Shown here piece after piece: positions 38,101 through 46,235 of a stretch of DNA of 64,000 nt. The DNA is from Paraescarpia echinospica (taxonomy: Eukaryota; Annelida; Polychaeta; Sabellida; Siboglinidae), in assembly GCA_020002185.1 (NCBI GenBank), contig CM034537.1, forward strand, positions 6,204,465 through 6,268,464, in the 5' to 3' direction. Made by a program: the position numbers and the translations under genes. The notes beneath the pieces were generated by a model, which worked only from the letters and a program-made list of their open reading frames with translations, did not search any database and was not told the origin of the DNA. The number at the start of each line of letters is the position of its first letter. The stretch's first letter is position 1.

Positions 38101-41100
38101 TGGACTATTTCAAAAATCAATACTAGATCTTGCCCGCCCAGATGGTACCGACATCTGGTCTGGCCCATGGACTATATGACCCAGCTGCACCAGTGAGTCA
38201 ACCAGCATAGACCTCACACATTGCAATACCTGCATCTATGAGAAAATAAACTAGAGACTATTATGATCCTTGGTAATACATGTAACATTCAACGAGACCA
38301 TGGAAGTGCATATTAGTAGTGTGTCTTGCTGTGTTTCTGCTACCCCTGATCCTGTTGTGTACCACAGAGGGAACAATGTGTCGAGTCTCAAGGAACTCAA
38401 CAAACTTGCAGTGCTGCCTCTCATCCGTGCCGTCGTTTTCTCAGGTCAGTCACCAAAGAACATGTTCTGCACTAGTTTTAGGCTGTAACCACATCAGTTC
38501 ATTTCATCCTTCATTTCACCTCCACTTCAAATGTGGCTTTCTTACTGATGCCAAATGTCACACTTGTGCAAATAGAATTAATAAGGGGAGGAAGGAAGTA
38601 CTTCTTTGTTTTCCCAAAATTGAACCCACATATTATCGGATATATTATTACATTATTTCTGACTGGCCCAAGCAAAAATTTTGCAATAAATGGCAAAAGT
38701 GGTCTGACTCAAGACACTGTAACATAAAGTTTTTCACACTTTTGCACTTTATCCGATTTAACAATGAAAGTCAATTAATTTTTTCTATGAATTTAAAGCT
38801 GCTTCCTCAGCTGGTTAGCCCATCACAAATCTGTTTCTTTTATGTGCCAATGAGTAGTCTGTGAATAGCTTAAATAATGTGCATTAAGTAATTTTAATCG
38901 TGACTTGCAACACATCCCAATCATGTCACAAAGTTAACAAATTGCCCCTGAGGAATAAATTCAAGTGATTTTGCAGTTTGCCACTGGTGAACTGCAAAAA
39001 TCACTTGAATTTATTCTTCAAAGGGAATAAAATAAATTACAGTCTGCAAAAATTTATCTGTTCACCAAACTATATGATGTGGTATGATGTGTTGACCAGT
39101 ATGACATGTTGGTGGCTGGCATGACATGATGATTGGTATGATATGCTGACTGGTATGACATGTTGACTGTATGATACATTGACTGGTATGATGTGCTGAC
39201 TGGTATGATGTGTTTGACTGGTATGACATGATGATTTGTATGCCATGTTGACTGGTATGACATGTTGAATGGTATGGCATGTTGACTGGTATGACATGTT
39301 GACTGGTATGACATGTTGACTGGCATGACATGTTGATTGGTATGACATGTTGACTCATATGGTGTGTTGATTGGTACGATGTGTTGAGTGGTGTGACATG
39401 TTGACTGGTATGACTTGTTGACTGGGATGACATGTTGACTGGTATGGTGTGTTGACTGGTAAGACATGTTGACTCATATGACATGTTGACTGGTATGGTG
39501 TGTTGTCCAGAGAACCCAATCTCTGACGAGGGAGAGTACCGCCTGGAGGTCCTGACAGCGCTGCGGAGGCTGGAGAGACTGGATAAGGATGAGTTCACGG
39601 AGGAGGAGAGACAGGAAGCTCAAGATAACTATGAGCAGCGCAAGGTGGACGAACTCGCCCAGGTAATCTCCTCATTACTGCACAGGAGTCAATTATCAAC
39701 ACAATTACTTCACATTCACTGCAGTACAGTGTATATAATTTTTAACATTTATCTTAGTTCATGATTGTATTTACATGACCATCTTAGTTATTTTTAATGT
39801 CATATATAATTTGTTATTACATATATTTATTTATTTGTTATTATTAATTTACAATGTAATACTTTACATGTTCTGTAAAGTGCTGTGAACTGCATTGCAT
39901 TTGGTTCTATATAAAATAAATGTTATAATTGTGTAAACCTGTCAGTATTGACCAGTAGGTGATATATTATTCAGTTCTATAATGATGTATTCTGTCTTGA
40001 GTAGATGTCACAATATGATGATAATAATTATGTTTCTTAACATAGTGCTTTTTAGGTAAATAAATACCAATCAAAACGCTTCAAAGAATAAAATGGAGTG
40101 TAGACTAACTGCTAAAATATCAATTAATGTGATAATATACAGATGTTGTGGAATACATTATATAGATTATTCTCTTAAATAGAGTGCTCTCTGTTGGCGG
40201 TTCTCAGTTGTGTATTTTGTTAACAAAAGAAATATGTGTGAAATCTTTTATAAAAGGGACACGTCAAGTGTTATATTCCTTTCACTGAATCCACTCCAGG
40301 GAGATATAGATAGGAAAGCAGGTCGCAGAAAAAAAGTACCTATTTAGTACATCAGGTGGTGTGAGTACAAGATGGCATTCAACATGGTTGTGTTTTCTTG
40401 CTCTACTAATGCCCTGCTGATGTCACAGGTGTCAGTATTATCTCCCCTCGTATATCAAACAAAGCTAGTTTGATTTTCAAAGATTTCATAAAATATCTTT
40501 AAAAAGGTGCTACTGTCAGACACAATCATGCAGAAATATATTTGTCACCAATATGTTACTTCAGCAATAATATTTAAATGTTCACTGTTCTTTAATTTCT
40601 AACTCAGGCCATGTTCAGTTTGTTTGAAGCATTTTTTGTTATTGTTGCTGCCTGGAAGTACCATTTGTGCACTTGTTCACTTTGTTGGTTGATGTTCTAG
40701 GAATGCATTGTCTTAATGGACGATGCTCGAATCATCAGCATCATGACTGTTTCTCCAAACACTAACACATTTGGATATGTAAACCAGTGTAGCATAAGGC
40801 TAAATAAGGAGTCGTCTTTAAGTTACCACAGTTCTTAACTTCATATTTGTGACATCAAACGTCTTGTATAATTCAATGTCTTTAATTATTATATATTTGC
40901 TTTCCTCTAATCTATATATCAATCATCCATCTGCAATAACAACACTCTTTGTAGAACTTTTTCTACATCCATTCTTTACAATTTATATGCAATTGTCTCT
41001 TCTTATTTATTCTTACATCTAAGCCACCGTTTGTTATTTCATCCTGCCTACTATACCAAGGACCCTATATTTAGACAGAAGGCATCACTGAGCATGATCA

Positions 41101-41949
41101 TGGCATTCTGCAATGAGAGTTTTTGTCCACCATTTGGGAGGCTAGCACATGCATCAGTGCATATGTTCTGGCTTGGCATGCCTCCAGAATGGCAGACTAA
41201 CCGCTCCATTGATGTACTTTTTTGAACAATGGGAATAGCGCATGCTGGATCGTCTTGTATTTTGCAATACACTATGTAGTCTTCCCTATTCATTGTCTTC
41301 CATACTGTTCATATTCATTCCCTTATTCTCTGTTTTGTCTTCTGTTTCCCCATTGATCCCTTGTGGGTGGGAGCTACATCATTTTGTTTATTCAACCCTC
41401 TCAAAAAGTTGCCATTACCTATCATGATTCTCTGCTATTCTACCCCACTTTCAGCTGTTTTTTCAGTGCCTGCCCTTTTAAGATCCCCTTAACACTATAT
41501 TTCCATCTTAATTTTGGTTTTCCTCTTCTCCTTCAACCACCCTCTTCTGTTTAGTCGATTTTTTGTCAGTCTCATTCTTTGTATGCATCTTGTTCATCAG
41601 TCTTCTCACAACTGCATTCATTTTCAAATGTTTTTTCATTCTGATCTTGTGTCTTAATTCTTCAATCTTCCTGTTGTCTTTTCTTTTCACTTTACGTATT
41701 CACCAAACCCAGTTGTTCTCTGCTACGTGTAGCTTCTGCTGTTTCTCTGTCATATTGCCATTGTTCTCAATCCATTCCTGGTTTGTATTTTCTCTAAATA
41801 TCACACTCATCTCATACCATCTAGAATTATACCCCGATTAACAGCAATTACTTTAGATGACCCTTTTTGTGCTATGATTCTACTTCATGTTTATTTTACA
41901 GCAGGAATCAGAGGAAATCATACAGTCAGACACTGAGGAAGCCGATTGA
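25866..41949 (+). CDS. LRRC23: LRRC23, leucine-rich repeat axonemal protein; whole gene, eight coding exons
   Basis: The joined exons (240, 113, 254, 131, 137, 77, 152, 48 bases) total 1152, an open frame of 383 residues, slightly longer than the ~343 of the human protein. All seven introns have GT-AG ends and compatible phases. Residues 1-80 are acidic. Residues 85-115 contain the family signature PLTEDM and SLLCKTGxGLAHAY. Residues 119-317 carry the LRRs (HLRYIDLSKNNL, LHTLELRGN, LPNLKNLFLAANQI, LTTLHLRDNQL, LQYINMRGNN). Residues 318-345 hold the LRR cap NP.SDE..YR.EVL..LRRLERLDK. The tail is charged. LRRC23 is a radial spoke (RS3) protein needed for sperm and ciliary motility (known for the family). 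The promoter carries an X-box. Introns 1 and 5 are loaded with transposons, yet the coding exons are intact. Confidence 0.93.
26985..27800 (+). mobile_element. Ty3/gypsy retrotransposon relic (Pol integrase end)
   Basis: 27040-27240 encodes an integrase H2C2 zinc-binding region: LDNIHEGHQDVTKS, MWWPGI and CDFCQIH. The frame then continues, with stops, as EPLKTTTVPLRP and VSADIFQI, the start of the integrase core. The core is deleted, and 27375-27722 resumes in the Pol tail with FNQRHCVHSMPDLELGDKVRIR. No reverse transcriptase, gag or 5' LTR is seen. It is a dead internal fragment in LRRC23 intron 1. Confidence 0.75.
28063..28232 (+). mobile_element. Possible 3' LTR of the gypsy relic
   Basis: A purine tract AAAAGAGGTGA precedes TGTTATGGTG at 28063, as a polypurine tract precedes a 3' LTR. 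The block carries AATAAA near 28197 and ends near CAACTGACTCA. There is no partner LTR to compare, so the ends are guesses. Confidence 0.35.
28960..29395 (-). mobile_element. LINE C-terminal fragment
   Basis: Minus-strand frames read CVKAILLYDSQTWTV, then MLDVGW.NHMTNGQLFEDL, a pattern seen at the C-terminus of LINE ORF2 proteins (LYG.ETWT; ..W.DH.TN..LY.DLP). Stops and frameshifts break it. It ends about 150 bases before LRRC23 exon 2. Confidence 0.5.
29545..29657 (+). CDS. LRRC23: LRRC23 coding exon 2 (residues 81-118)
   Basis: Acceptor TGTTGCAG|AAAGAC; donor GAAAA|GTAATG, phase 2. Encodes PLTEDMVGDCLSLLCKTGDG and LAHAYVRFD, the most diagnostic LRRC23 segment. Confidence 0.92.
29658..29998 (+). 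other. LRRC23 intron 2
   Basis: 341 bases, AT-rich, nothing recognisable inside. Confidence 0.8.
29999..30252 (+). CDS. LRRC23: LRRC23 coding exon 3 (residues 118-203)
   Basis: Acceptor GCGACAG|AGAGCTG; donor ATGAACT|GTGAGA, phase 1. Encodes LRRs HLRYIDLSKNNLKDISTLSY, HLLTIKVDFNKLQSAKLEEL and LQSANFSNNKLQSTEG. Confidence 0.93.
30253..30704 (+). other. LRRC23 intron 3 with TA microsatellite
   Basis: 452 bases. Contains TA/TATATCTA simple repeats at about 30610-30656 and nothing else recognisable. Confidence 0.8.
30705..30835 (+). CDS. LRRC23: LRRC23 coding exon 4 (residues 203-246)
   Basis: Acceptor GTATTTCAG|TCAATG; donor TTCCTT|GTTAGT, phase 0. Encodes EIPVISGLEPERL, HTLELRGNRL and INLPNLKNLFL. 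Confidence 0.92.
30836..31148 (+). other. LRRC23 intron 4
   Basis: 313 bases; no repeat or element recognised. Confidence 0.8.
31149..31285 (+). CDS. LRRC23: LRRC23 coding exon 5 (residues 247-292)
   Basis: Acceptor CTCATAG|GCAGCC; donor ACATGAG|GTACAA, phase 2. Encodes AANQITKLEGLEKLDNLTTL, HLRDNQLENLDGF and LQYINMR. Confidence 0.92.
31412..32356. repeat. 68 bp minisatellite in LRRC23 intron 5, ~14 copies
   Basis: The unit contains GTGACACTGAAGTACATCAT, GGGTAGGGTAGATGCTG and GGTCACACTTGCTACCAACA. Copies differ at only a few positions (GGGTAGG versus GATAG, AACCC versus AATCC). The first copy lacks five bases. The low divergence points to recent expansion. Confidence 0.97.
32500..32766 (+). 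repeat. Left terminal inverted repeat of the 5.7 kb transposon
   Basis: Reads AGTCCATGGGCAAAGGCCAG near 32531, GGTACCATTTGGGTGGGCAA near 32565 and GTGTCAATATATAGGTTTTA near 32747. Each is matched in the complement of 37958-38215. Confidence 0.8.
34416..36507 (+). mobile_element. 2.1 kb DNA transposon with 32 bp TIRs and ACTT target duplication
   Basis: The left end 34416-34447 starts CTGCTGTGCAATGGCAAAAG and runs through GGTGCAAGTGAC. It is matched by the complement of 36476-36507 with three mismatches in 32. ACTT occurs directly outside both ends (34412-34415 and 36508-36511). Removing the element rejoins the host transposon's frame (GAVSK then YSLTAVYR), an independent proof of the boundaries. 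Inside is a transposase-like remnant at 35242-35796 and AAGTGACACTAAGTCACC repeats near 36120 and 36310. Confidence 0.88.
35242..35796 (+). pseudogene. DUF7869-like (RNase H-fold transposase-type) C-terminal remnant
   Basis: 35242-35463 encodes IKYLVKGHTFMSADSGHTQV and VYDISDFVSVI; 35506-35796 encodes MVQFRKGSSKLFWK and LGPLMPVNRVQFW. The 'KGHSFMSADSxHxxVE ... MPxNRRxFW' pattern recalls the end of DUF7869-type proteins found in many copies in invertebrate genomes (from memory). A frame break lies between the two parts, and the N-terminal half is absent, so the element is non-autonomous. The family assignment is uncertain; the fact that the ORF sits between matched TIRs is seen directly. Confidence 0.55.
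36819..37359 (-). mobile_element. 5'-truncated LINE fragment nested in the 5.7 kb transposon
   Basis: The minus strand reads LVKSVLLYGCES near 37260, then LTALTWTPEGTRKVGWPKTM, the usual LINE C-terminus (LTW.P.G.R..GRPK..W), and ends in a GGTAA-repeat tail near 36825-36842. TGC at 36816-36818 and 37360-37362 may be the target duplication. Without the insert, the host frame reads LLC-ASREGH. Confidence 0.82.
37958..38215 (-). repeat. Right terminal inverted repeat of the 5.7 kb transposon
   Basis: The complement of this segment matches 32500-32766 at roughly 80-85% by eye, with small indels. Confidence 0.8.
38368..38444 (+). CDS. LRRC23: LRRC23 coding exon 6 (residues 292-318)
   Basis: Acceptor TACCACAG|AGGGAAC; donor TTCTCAG|GTCAGT, phase 1. 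Encodes GNNVSSLKELNKLAVLPLIR, matching the GN.V..L.EL.KL..LP.LR segment of human LRRC23. Confidence 0.88.
38953..39016. repeat. Strong hairpin in LRRC23 intron 6
   Basis: GAATAAATTCAAGTGATTTT and six more bases are mirrored by their complement after a ~10 base loop (TGCCACTGGTG). The arms are about 26 bp with a single extra A. Flanks are also partly complementary (CCCTGAG / CTTCAAAGGG). Probably a small transposon relic. Confidence 0.75.
39084..39506. repeat. 17 bp minisatellite ending at the LRRC23 exon 7 acceptor
   Basis: The unit GACTGGTATGACATGTT and variants are repeated about 25 times. The last unit, GACTGGTATGGTGTGTTG, runs directly into TCCAG|AGAAC, so the repeat supplies the polypyrimidine/branch region of intron 6. 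Confidence 0.93.
39511..39662 (+). CDS. LRRC23: LRRC23 coding exon 7 (residues 318-368)
   Basis: Acceptor GTTGTCCAG|AGAACC; donor GCCCAG|GTAATC, phase 0. Encodes ENPISDEGEYRLEVLTALRR and LERLDKDEFTEEERQEAQ, the LRR cap and charged helix of the family. Confidence 0.92.
39663..41901 (+). other. LRRC23 intron 7
   Basis: 2.2 kb. Contains a LINE scrap at 41580-41770 (listed separately). The remainder shows no gene; 41030-41300 is somewhat less AT-rich but not recognisable. Confidence 0.7.
41580..41770 (-). mobile_element. LINE ORF2 scrap
   Basis: The minus strand reads LHVAENNWVWRIRKVKRKDN and RKIEELRHKIRMK. This resembles the W(I/V)RRI..VKR.DRR...LR.EIG block in the C-terminal region of some LINE polyproteins (from memory). 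It is short and flanked by unrecognised DNA. Confidence 0.4.
41902..41949 (+). CDS. LRRC23: LRRC23 coding exon 8 (residues 369-383 and stop)
   Basis: Acceptor TTTTACAG|CAGGAATC. Encodes QESEEIIQSDTEEAD and TGA. A short acidic tail that keeps the frame from exon 7; the acceptor and frame fit, but the sequence is too short for firm homology. Confidence 0.78.
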   Translation, partial: QESEEIIQSDTEEAD

Positions 41950-42451
41950 TGACAAGTCAAGATTGATGTATAGCTCACTGACAATGACCACTTTAGGTGG
42001 TGCTATGTCTCCAGCTGGTCTGGTGACACACTCCAGTGACACTGACCATCACAGGATGTCACTAACGACTGAACAACAATCAACTTTCGTGTCCCTGATT
42101 GATACTAGCAGCATAGCTTTGCTACATAGTTTAAAAGAACCATCAGCTAGTGAAATACATGTGTTAAGCCTATGACATTGTCACAGTCATGGTGTATGGT
42201 GGACAGATTACAGCTGTGAGCATTCAATGTTTCACTGGACCTCATAAGTACAGCTGCAGTCGATGCTGCCTTCCGTGAACATCTCACATGTAGGTGGCTT
42301 TGCATGTTGTACTACAATGCGAACCAATCACACTTGAATTTCTATCATATCAGTCAAGTGGATATAAATATAAATGATTGCCAACATTGACATTATAAAT
42401 ATTATTTATCATGTCATAAAAAACACATTTTAAATATACAGTAATAATATA

Positions 42452-42457
42452 AATAAA
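42452..42457 (+). terminator. Candidate poly(A) signal for LRRC23
   Basis: AATAAA about 500 bases after the stop codon. AATAAA is frequent in AT-rich DNA, so this is only a candidate. Confidence 0.25.
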
Positions 42458-42586
42458 ATAATTTTCATCATTTATACCATCCAAGATTATGTACTCTGCT
42501 GTCTAAAATGAAACATTTAATTTTATCTCCAGGTGAACTCATCACACTAATTTATATTATGGTGCAGCATATTTTTGTGAAGGTTT

Positions 42587-44373
42587 ATAGAGAACTGAAG
42601 TGATGACGTCACACCACTTAGCAACCGGCACAGCTGGTTCCAACAAATGTCTCCCGTCATATCTGTTAGCAAGGTGTTATGTATTGCTCTACACTGTAAT
42701 CAACATTCTGAAAGTCGTGTGTAGTTCTTTATGGTTCCCATAAGTTGAAAGTGAGAAGCAAACATGGGTGAAGCAAATTTAGTATTTTTAGTATTCTAGA
42801 ATAAGAAAATAATTTTATAAAGCAAGCTGTTTTATCGCATTGACAATATCGGTCACGGTGCTACACAGTTTTTTGTTGTGCATCACGCTTTTTTCACCAC
42901 AAAATGTGAAAGGAGAACCTGTCAATAGTATTTAATTCATGTACAAAATTGCCAGTGTTGAAGGATTTGATAATTTGAAATAAGGAACAAAATAAGTTTC
43001 AAGCTGAAAAGTTAGGGAGCAGTCATTATATAAGTTGGAGTTTTTTGGTCATCCTCAAGGAGGATGCAGTCAGAGGGTTTTGGGGAAACTTGTGTGGGGA
43101 TACAGTTGGGGATTTTAGTGAGCCTCAAGAGGGGTGCAGTTGGATTTTTTGATGAGCCTGCAGTTGGAGGGTTTTGATGATATGTCCATCACATTCTGAC
43201 GCATACGTAGAATGTCAACAACATGATTATTAACACATTTTTTTATGTAAATATGCTGTTAGAAAAATTATGAACAATACAAAGTCACATTATGCAGTTA
43301 ATTAACAGTAACATCAATCATATGTATTGCATATAATAATTAACTCCATAAATGTAACTGGGAGCCTTGCTACCATGAAAACTTGTTATTGTCTTGGATT
43401 TGTACCAGTTTCAAACTTAGTGCTATTATGAATTATTTCTCCTCCATACTAGCATTAATCGCACCTAGGAGAATGCTTGGAAAATAAGTAAAACTATTAA
43501 CATCATCAGATCTGACATAGTTTTCTCCCCCTCTAAGCGGTTTGGGCTCGTCTGAGAAGTATGCAGCAAGTGCAGAGATAGGGGCCTACTGATGCCATTA
43601 GCCATATTCGAACAAAAGTTAACGATGCTAGCGATTTGTTTTCCATGGGTAAATCCCCCTATAAAATGAGGTTTTTATTAATTGTGAATTAACATGGATC
43701 ATACCCATAGATTTTTAGGAAGTGGTTTCTGGGAGTACAAATGTATTTTCTCAACAAAATATATTTTTAGAATATCTTATTATTATTATCTATAGTTGCC
43801 TTCTTCTTGCAGCTTTTAGAAATCAATAAACCTGTATGTATGGATCACAACATTATTATTACAATCATGGATAAAACAACTCGCTCAAAATCATTTTTTA
43901 AACCAGCCAATTGCACCTCCGCTTGAGGCTCACCAAAACGGCAACTTAATTGCCGCTACCTGACTTCTCAGCCTGAAACAGTGTTCCATATTTCAAGATT
44001 ATTATTAAATCCTTCGATTTAAATTTTGTTTGTACAATGATTGTACTATGTTGACAGATTATCTTTCTGCATTTTGCAATAAAAGTAGTGTGATTCATAA
44101 AACACATGTTGCACCGCGATCGATTTTGTCACTACGATCAAGTAGCTTGCATTAGGATATCGTTCCAGAATACATAAAATACCTAATTTGTTTCACCCAT
44201 AAAATTTTATGCTACTCACTTTCAACTTATGGGAATCACAAAGAACTACAAGTATGACTTTCAGAATAATGATTACAGTTTGAAACAAAACAAAACCATG
44301 CTAACAGATACGACTGGAGACATTTTTTGGAACCAGTGCTGCAGCGTGACGTCACACTTCGGTTCTCTGTAGG
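42587..44373. mobile_element. 1.8 kb foldback DNA element with ~400 bp inverted arms
   Basis: The arm 42587-43000 is matched by the complement of 43975-44373. Shared words include AGAGAACTGAAG / CTTCGGTTCTCT at the tips, TCCCATAAGTTGAAAGTGAG, GACGTCAC and AAGGATTT. The 970 bp loop has no coding sequence but includes a GAGCCTCAAGAGGGGTGCAG-type 40 bp repeat at 43040-43180. It is a non-autonomous element with long TIRs; the family is unknown. Confidence 0.78.
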
Positions 44374-44374
44374 G

Positions 44375-46235
44375 CAGTAAATGTAGTGTATGTGATTCTC
44401 AGACATATATTCCTTTCCCTGTGTACCTATTAAACTTCAATTCAGAATTCTGATTATAGTTTGTTTTACCAACAAAAATATGTTTTATGACTGACAGATA
44501 ATATTGTGTTTTCAGTATAATTTATTGTTTAAAATTTGTTTAAACTTCGTATGAAGAAACTGCTCAATAAAAATATGTTTGCCAAATAGTTTTTTATAAA
44601 CAAATAAAGAGTATATTTCTCAGATCATCACTACGGTCCAAAACAAATTTTTGACATTTGAAACGTGAAAACATGCAATATTTACAACAAAATTATTGTG
44701 GGCCAAAGGAGGTCTTCATACATTGCATCATTTACCTAAACATCACACGACAAAAGGCCCACATTATGGGTATGAACAATAACATACGGAAATTAAACAA
44801 TGATCCACAAATCACATGGTACAATGATTATATAAATGTATCCATATTGTAGCAAATAAGGTTTTAGATAATATCCAGAGAAGTGGGGCCATTACAAATC
44901 CATATATTAAAAAGCAATAGACAATGCAAGTTCAAATGAACTTTCTCAAAATGTTGCTTTTTAATTTGCATCAATTTGAGCAATACATCAAAAACTACTG
45001 AAGATATTTCAACACGAGGTATCATTTTAAAGCTCATCATCTGTTAAATCAAAAAAGGTACAAAACTTATTCACAAATTTGTAACTTGATACTCACTTTG
45101 CTGTGGGAGGTCACATAACCTTCTACATAAATATTTGCACTGTCATCTGGTGTATGCTCATTATATAAACATTCACAAGCATGCAAGTAGACCTATGTTG
45201 TGATTTACTGCAGTGACAAAACAAAATTGTTTCATGAAAATGCTGCTTCACTGAACCCTACATACGTGGGTTCTTATAGTTTAGTCCACCTGTGGTACAG
45301 GAATATTTAGTTCACAGTAAAGGAATGTTTAAAAAAGTTATATTTATAAAACTACAACAAAATAATTTTTTGCAGAGTCAATACAATATGGTGCAGACAT
45401 ATCAAAAATAATCACATTTCGTTAAATGTATTTTTCTTAATTGGTCATCTGTTAAGTTGGGAAACAGCTTGTCCCAGCTGACTTTCCGTGCTGAAAACAT
45501 GGTATGGTTTTTAAAATTTCTCCAAAAACAGTATTAGTTTTCTTTAAAAATAAAAAAAAAAGTGATTAATTAGAGTGATAACACAAAATGGAAAGCCATC
45601 AAAAGAATTATGTTATTTAATGCACTTTATGCAACATTAATGTTAATAGGTATTAGGTAGCTATAGGTAGGTGTTAAATTGCTTTGCTCCAACCTATAGC
45701 AGAGAAAATGGCAACTTAGCTCAAATGTATTATATTTTCAGTACATCCATTGACTGGACATCAGTCTGCATATAGTGGATGTGTACTAACCAACTTTTTG
45801 CTTTATTCAGACACAACCTGTTTCACTTTGTACAACTGGTAGTCTGAATATATAATGATACACGGACATCTTTTGTCAGCTCACAGTGCTCACTTAATAA
45901 TTTAATTAGTTATAACATACTGACTGAACTCGGGTGAAAAACACAACTGTCGGCATTGTGTTCAGAGTGAGTGAAAAACACTGTGGCCAGAACACGTGTC
46001 TGCAGTGTGAAGAGTGAGTTAAAAATTCATTGATTGAACTCTGGGCAGCACATATGTCTGCATTGTGTTCATAGTGAGTATAAAAACAAAAACAAAGAAT
46101 ACCACAATGTATGTGATGTCAATGAGAAAACTCTGAAATATCACATTTTTCCAACGGATCAATTAAAATCAGTGTTTAATTTATAATGTGGGCATAAAAA
46201 ACAAAAGTGTATGTTATAATGCATGTGATTTCAGT
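44375..46235. other. Non-coding DNA between the foldback element and the array
   Basis: AT-rich. Near 45940-46090 a CTGCAKTGTG-TTCAGAGTGAGT motif repeats about three times. No gene is seen. Confidence 0.5.

Larger units (their letters stand above)
32480..38215 (-). mobile_element. ~5.7 kb long-TIR DNA transposon in LRRC23 intron 5, itself hit by two insertions
   Basis: About 250 bp inverted repeats bound the element: 32500-32766 and the complement of 37958-38215. Both contain TGATAAACATTGCTGAGC and TCTAGAACCATACTTTTGGT. Subterminal CGCCATCTTTAAAAAT repeats lie at 37620-37900. A decayed minus-strand protein gene runs between them. Nested inside are a LINE fragment (36819-37359) and a second DNA transposon (34416-36507). 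Exact ends and target duplication are not resolved. Confidence 0.75.

Noticed and set aside
38319..38864. 181-codon plus-strand frame overlapping LRRC23 exon 6
   Set aside because: It is in a different frame from the conserved exon and continues into the intron; no homology.
39054..39598. Minus-strand frames of 137-178 codons with SYQST/HTSQHV repeats
   Set aside because: They run through the 17 bp minisatellite and antisense of LRRC23 exon 7.
40143..40330. Possible solo LTR starting TGTTGTGGAATACA with TATAAAAG near 40249
   Set aside because: The start looks like some gypsy LTRs, but no matching second LTR, clear end or target duplication could be found.
41031..41293. Possible short exon in LRRC23 intron 7
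   Set aside because: Open on both strands and slightly GC-richer, but the LRRC23 frame joins exon 7 to exon 8 without it and no family was recognised.
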